Below, piece after piece: positions 62,925 through 64,000 of a stretch of 64,000 nt of DNA. The first letter of the stretch is position 1. Each line of letters opens with the position of its first letter. Below the pieces are notes generated by a model. The model saw only the letters and a list, made by a program, of their open reading frames with translations. It had not been told where the DNA came from and ran no database searches. Source of the stretch: RYN-111 sp963760125 (GTDB taxonomy: Bacteria > Actinomycetota > Actinomycetes > Mycobacteriales > SCTD01); contig CAVXBV010000014.1 in NCBI GenBank assembly GCA_963760125.1, forward strand, positions 124,001 to 188,000. Reading direction: 5' to 3'. The position numbers and the translations under genes are program-made.

Positions 62925-63437
62925 GTGGACAGCGCCGATCTGCGCAGCGCGACCGTCCCCAGCCCGCTGGGCGAGCTGCTCCTGCTGGCGTCCGCCCGCG
63001 GTCTGGTCGAGGTCTTCCTCCCCACCAGCAAGGGCGTCCCGGCGACCACCGAGGCCCCGCACGACCCGGCAGCGCACTGCCTGCCCGAGGCGCGGGCCCA
63101 GCTGCACGCGTACGTCGCCGGCGACCTGCAGGAGTTCGACCTCCCGCTCGACGAGCGCGGCAGCGCCTTCCAGCTGCGGGTCTGGGCGGCCCTCCGGACG
63201 ATCCCCTACGGCACCACCTGCTCCTACGGCGACCTCGCCGCCCGCATCGGCGCGGACCCCGCGGTCGCCTCGCGGGCGGTGGGTCTCGCGAACGGCGCGA
63301 ACCCCAACGCCATCGTCACCCCCTGCCACCGGGTCATCGGCGCCGACGGCAGCCTCGTCGGCTACGCCGGGGGCGTGCACGCCAAGCGCTGGCTGCTCGA
63401 CCTCGAGGCCAAGACCATCGGCGCGGTGCTGTTCTGA
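62925..63437 (+). CDS. ogt: Methylated-DNA-[protein]-cysteine S-methyltransferase
   Basis: A 170-residue DNA repair protein that takes the methyl from O6-methylguanine onto itself. The acceptor Cys134 lies in TPCHRVIGADGSLVGYAGG, preceded by the helix-turn-helix SYGDLAARIG and RAVGLANGANPN with the Asn hinge. GTG 62925 is chosen because GGGGAGG lies 5 nt before it; a GTG at 62919 is too close. It is close to the LexA box and divergent from the mutasome operon. Confidence 0.95.
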   Translation: MDSADLRSATVPSPLGELLLLASARGLVEVFLPTSKGVPATTEAPHDPAAHCLPEARAQLHAYVAGDLQEFDLPLDERGSAFQLRVWAALRTIPYGTTCSYGDLAARIGADPAVASRAVGLANGANPNAIVTPCHRVIGADGSLVGYAGGVHAKRWLLDLEAKTIGAVLF

Positions 63438-64000
63438 GTCGGCGGCTCGAGGAGCTGGACTTCCAGCCCTCCCCCATCGGCGACATCTCGCTGCGCCGAC
63501 GGCTCGACCCGTTGCTGCAGGTGGACGTGTACGAGGTGAAGCTCGGCGAGGAGTTCCTCATGTCGAGCCTGTTCACCGTCGCGGAGATCGCCCTCGCGAC
63601 CCTCGGGCTCGCCCCGCACGAGGCCAGCGCTCTTGACGTGGTCGTCGGTGGTCTCGGCCTGGGCTACACCGCAGGAGCTGCTCTCGACGACCCACGCGTC
63701 CAGTCGGTGCAGGTCGTGGAGTACCTCCCCCCGGTCATCGACTGGCACCAGCGCCGGCTGCTGCCCCTCAGCCCCCCGCTCGCCGACGACGGCCGCTGCT
63801 CCTTCCTGCCAGGCGACTTCTTCGACCTCGTCCGCACCGGCGCCCTCCGGCGCTCCGACGCCATCCTGCTCGACGTGGACCACTCGCCGTACCACCTGCT
63901 GAGCCCCTCCCACGCCGACCTCTACACCGCCGAGGGGCTGACCCGACTCCACGGCCTGCTGAACCCGGGTGGCGTGTTCGCCCTCTGGTCCGACGACCCA
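63434..64000 (+). CDS. Spermidine-synthase-like methyltransferase-fold protein (3' end off window)
   Basis: The open frame encodes EELDFQPSPIGDISLRRRLDP, then a Rossmann-type VVVGGLGLGYTAGAAL, VQVVEYLPPVIDWHQRR, and AILLDVDHSP, as in spermidine-synthase-like proteins. It runs to the right edge (about 189 codons). No ATG or GTG is found in frame near the start of the conserved region; a CTG at 63434 overlaps the ogt stop (CTGA) and is the most plausible start. The true polyamine role is unproven. Confidence 0.75.
   Translation, partial: MSRRLEELDFQPSPIGDISLRRRLDPLLQVDVYEVKLGEEFLMSSLFTVAEIALATLGLAPHEASALDVVVGGLGLGYTAGAALDDPRVQSVQVVEYLPPVIDWHQRRLLPLSPPLADDGRCSFLPGDFFDLVRTGALRRSDAILLDVDHSPYHLLSPSHADLYTAEGLTRLHGLLNPGGVFALWSDDP

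Overview
This 64 kb window is a very GC-rich chromosomal segment of an actinobacterium (Actinomycetota). The evidence is the codon usage with G/C in third positions, many GTG starts, a division and cell-wall (dcw) cluster lacking ftsA but carrying sepF, divIVA/wag31 and an yggT gene, a PriA-type HisA, a DnaE2 mutasome locus, and actinobacterial families (DUF3040, DUF4235, DUF3618, SAV_6107-type HEPN, DUF6504). I cannot name the genus.

Layout. (1) 1-8.7 kb is a histidine locus on the minus strand: hisD-hisC, then hisB-hisH-small membrane gene-hisA(priA), then hisF cut by the left edge. It is broken up by a plus-strand mini-operon (GlsB-type membrane protein, orphan ParA-like ATPase, 81-aa protein), a pentapeptide-repeat gene, and a YdeI / HipA-like kinase / DUF3037 group. 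(2) 8.7-24 kb is mixed: an HD-GYP membrane protein, a LON-substrate-binding protein, a DUF2567 protein, a lipoprotein, replicative dnaE, Rrf2 plus ankyrin, sixA, an epimerase, a GNAT-epoxide hydrolase fusion, then rluD-lspA-DksA-like. (3) 23.9-27.2 kb is ileS behind a translational T-box riboswitch. (4) 28-33.8 kb is the distal division set on the minus strand: a zinc-module membrane protein, divIVA, yggT, sepF, yggS, pgeF, ftsZ. (5) 34-37.3 kb holds genes inserted between ftsQ and ftsZ: a PAS-GGDEF diguanylate cyclase, an M20 peptidase, and DUF4235/DUF3618/holin-X membrane genes. (6) 37.3-50.5 kb is the core dcw operon, transcribed right to left: mraZ-rsmH-ftsL-ftsI-murE-(murF remnant)-mraY-murD-ftsW-murG-murC-ftsQ. 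Most junctions are 4-5 nt stop/start overlaps. A promoter with three MraZ boxes precedes mraZ, and an mraW-type RNA hairpin lies before rsmH. (7) 50.8-55.5 kb is a MoxR-DUF58-transglutaminase operon. (8) 55.5-62.7 kb is a DUF3040 gene and an SOS mutasome operon (DUF6504-HEPN-dnaE2-methyltransferase-dinB) headed by a perfect LexA box, with ogt and a truncated spermidine-synthase-like gene on the other side.

The most unusual observation is at the murF position. Instead of a MurF of about 450-480 residues there is a 124-codon open frame that encodes only the MurF C-terminal domain, and it overlaps murE and mraY by 4 nt on each side. No full murF is present in the window. Three frameshifts (hisC, the HD-GYP gene, the lipoprotein gene) lie within about 5.7 kb (6.5-12.2 kb), while I found none elsewhere. 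This suggests either local sequence errors or local decay.
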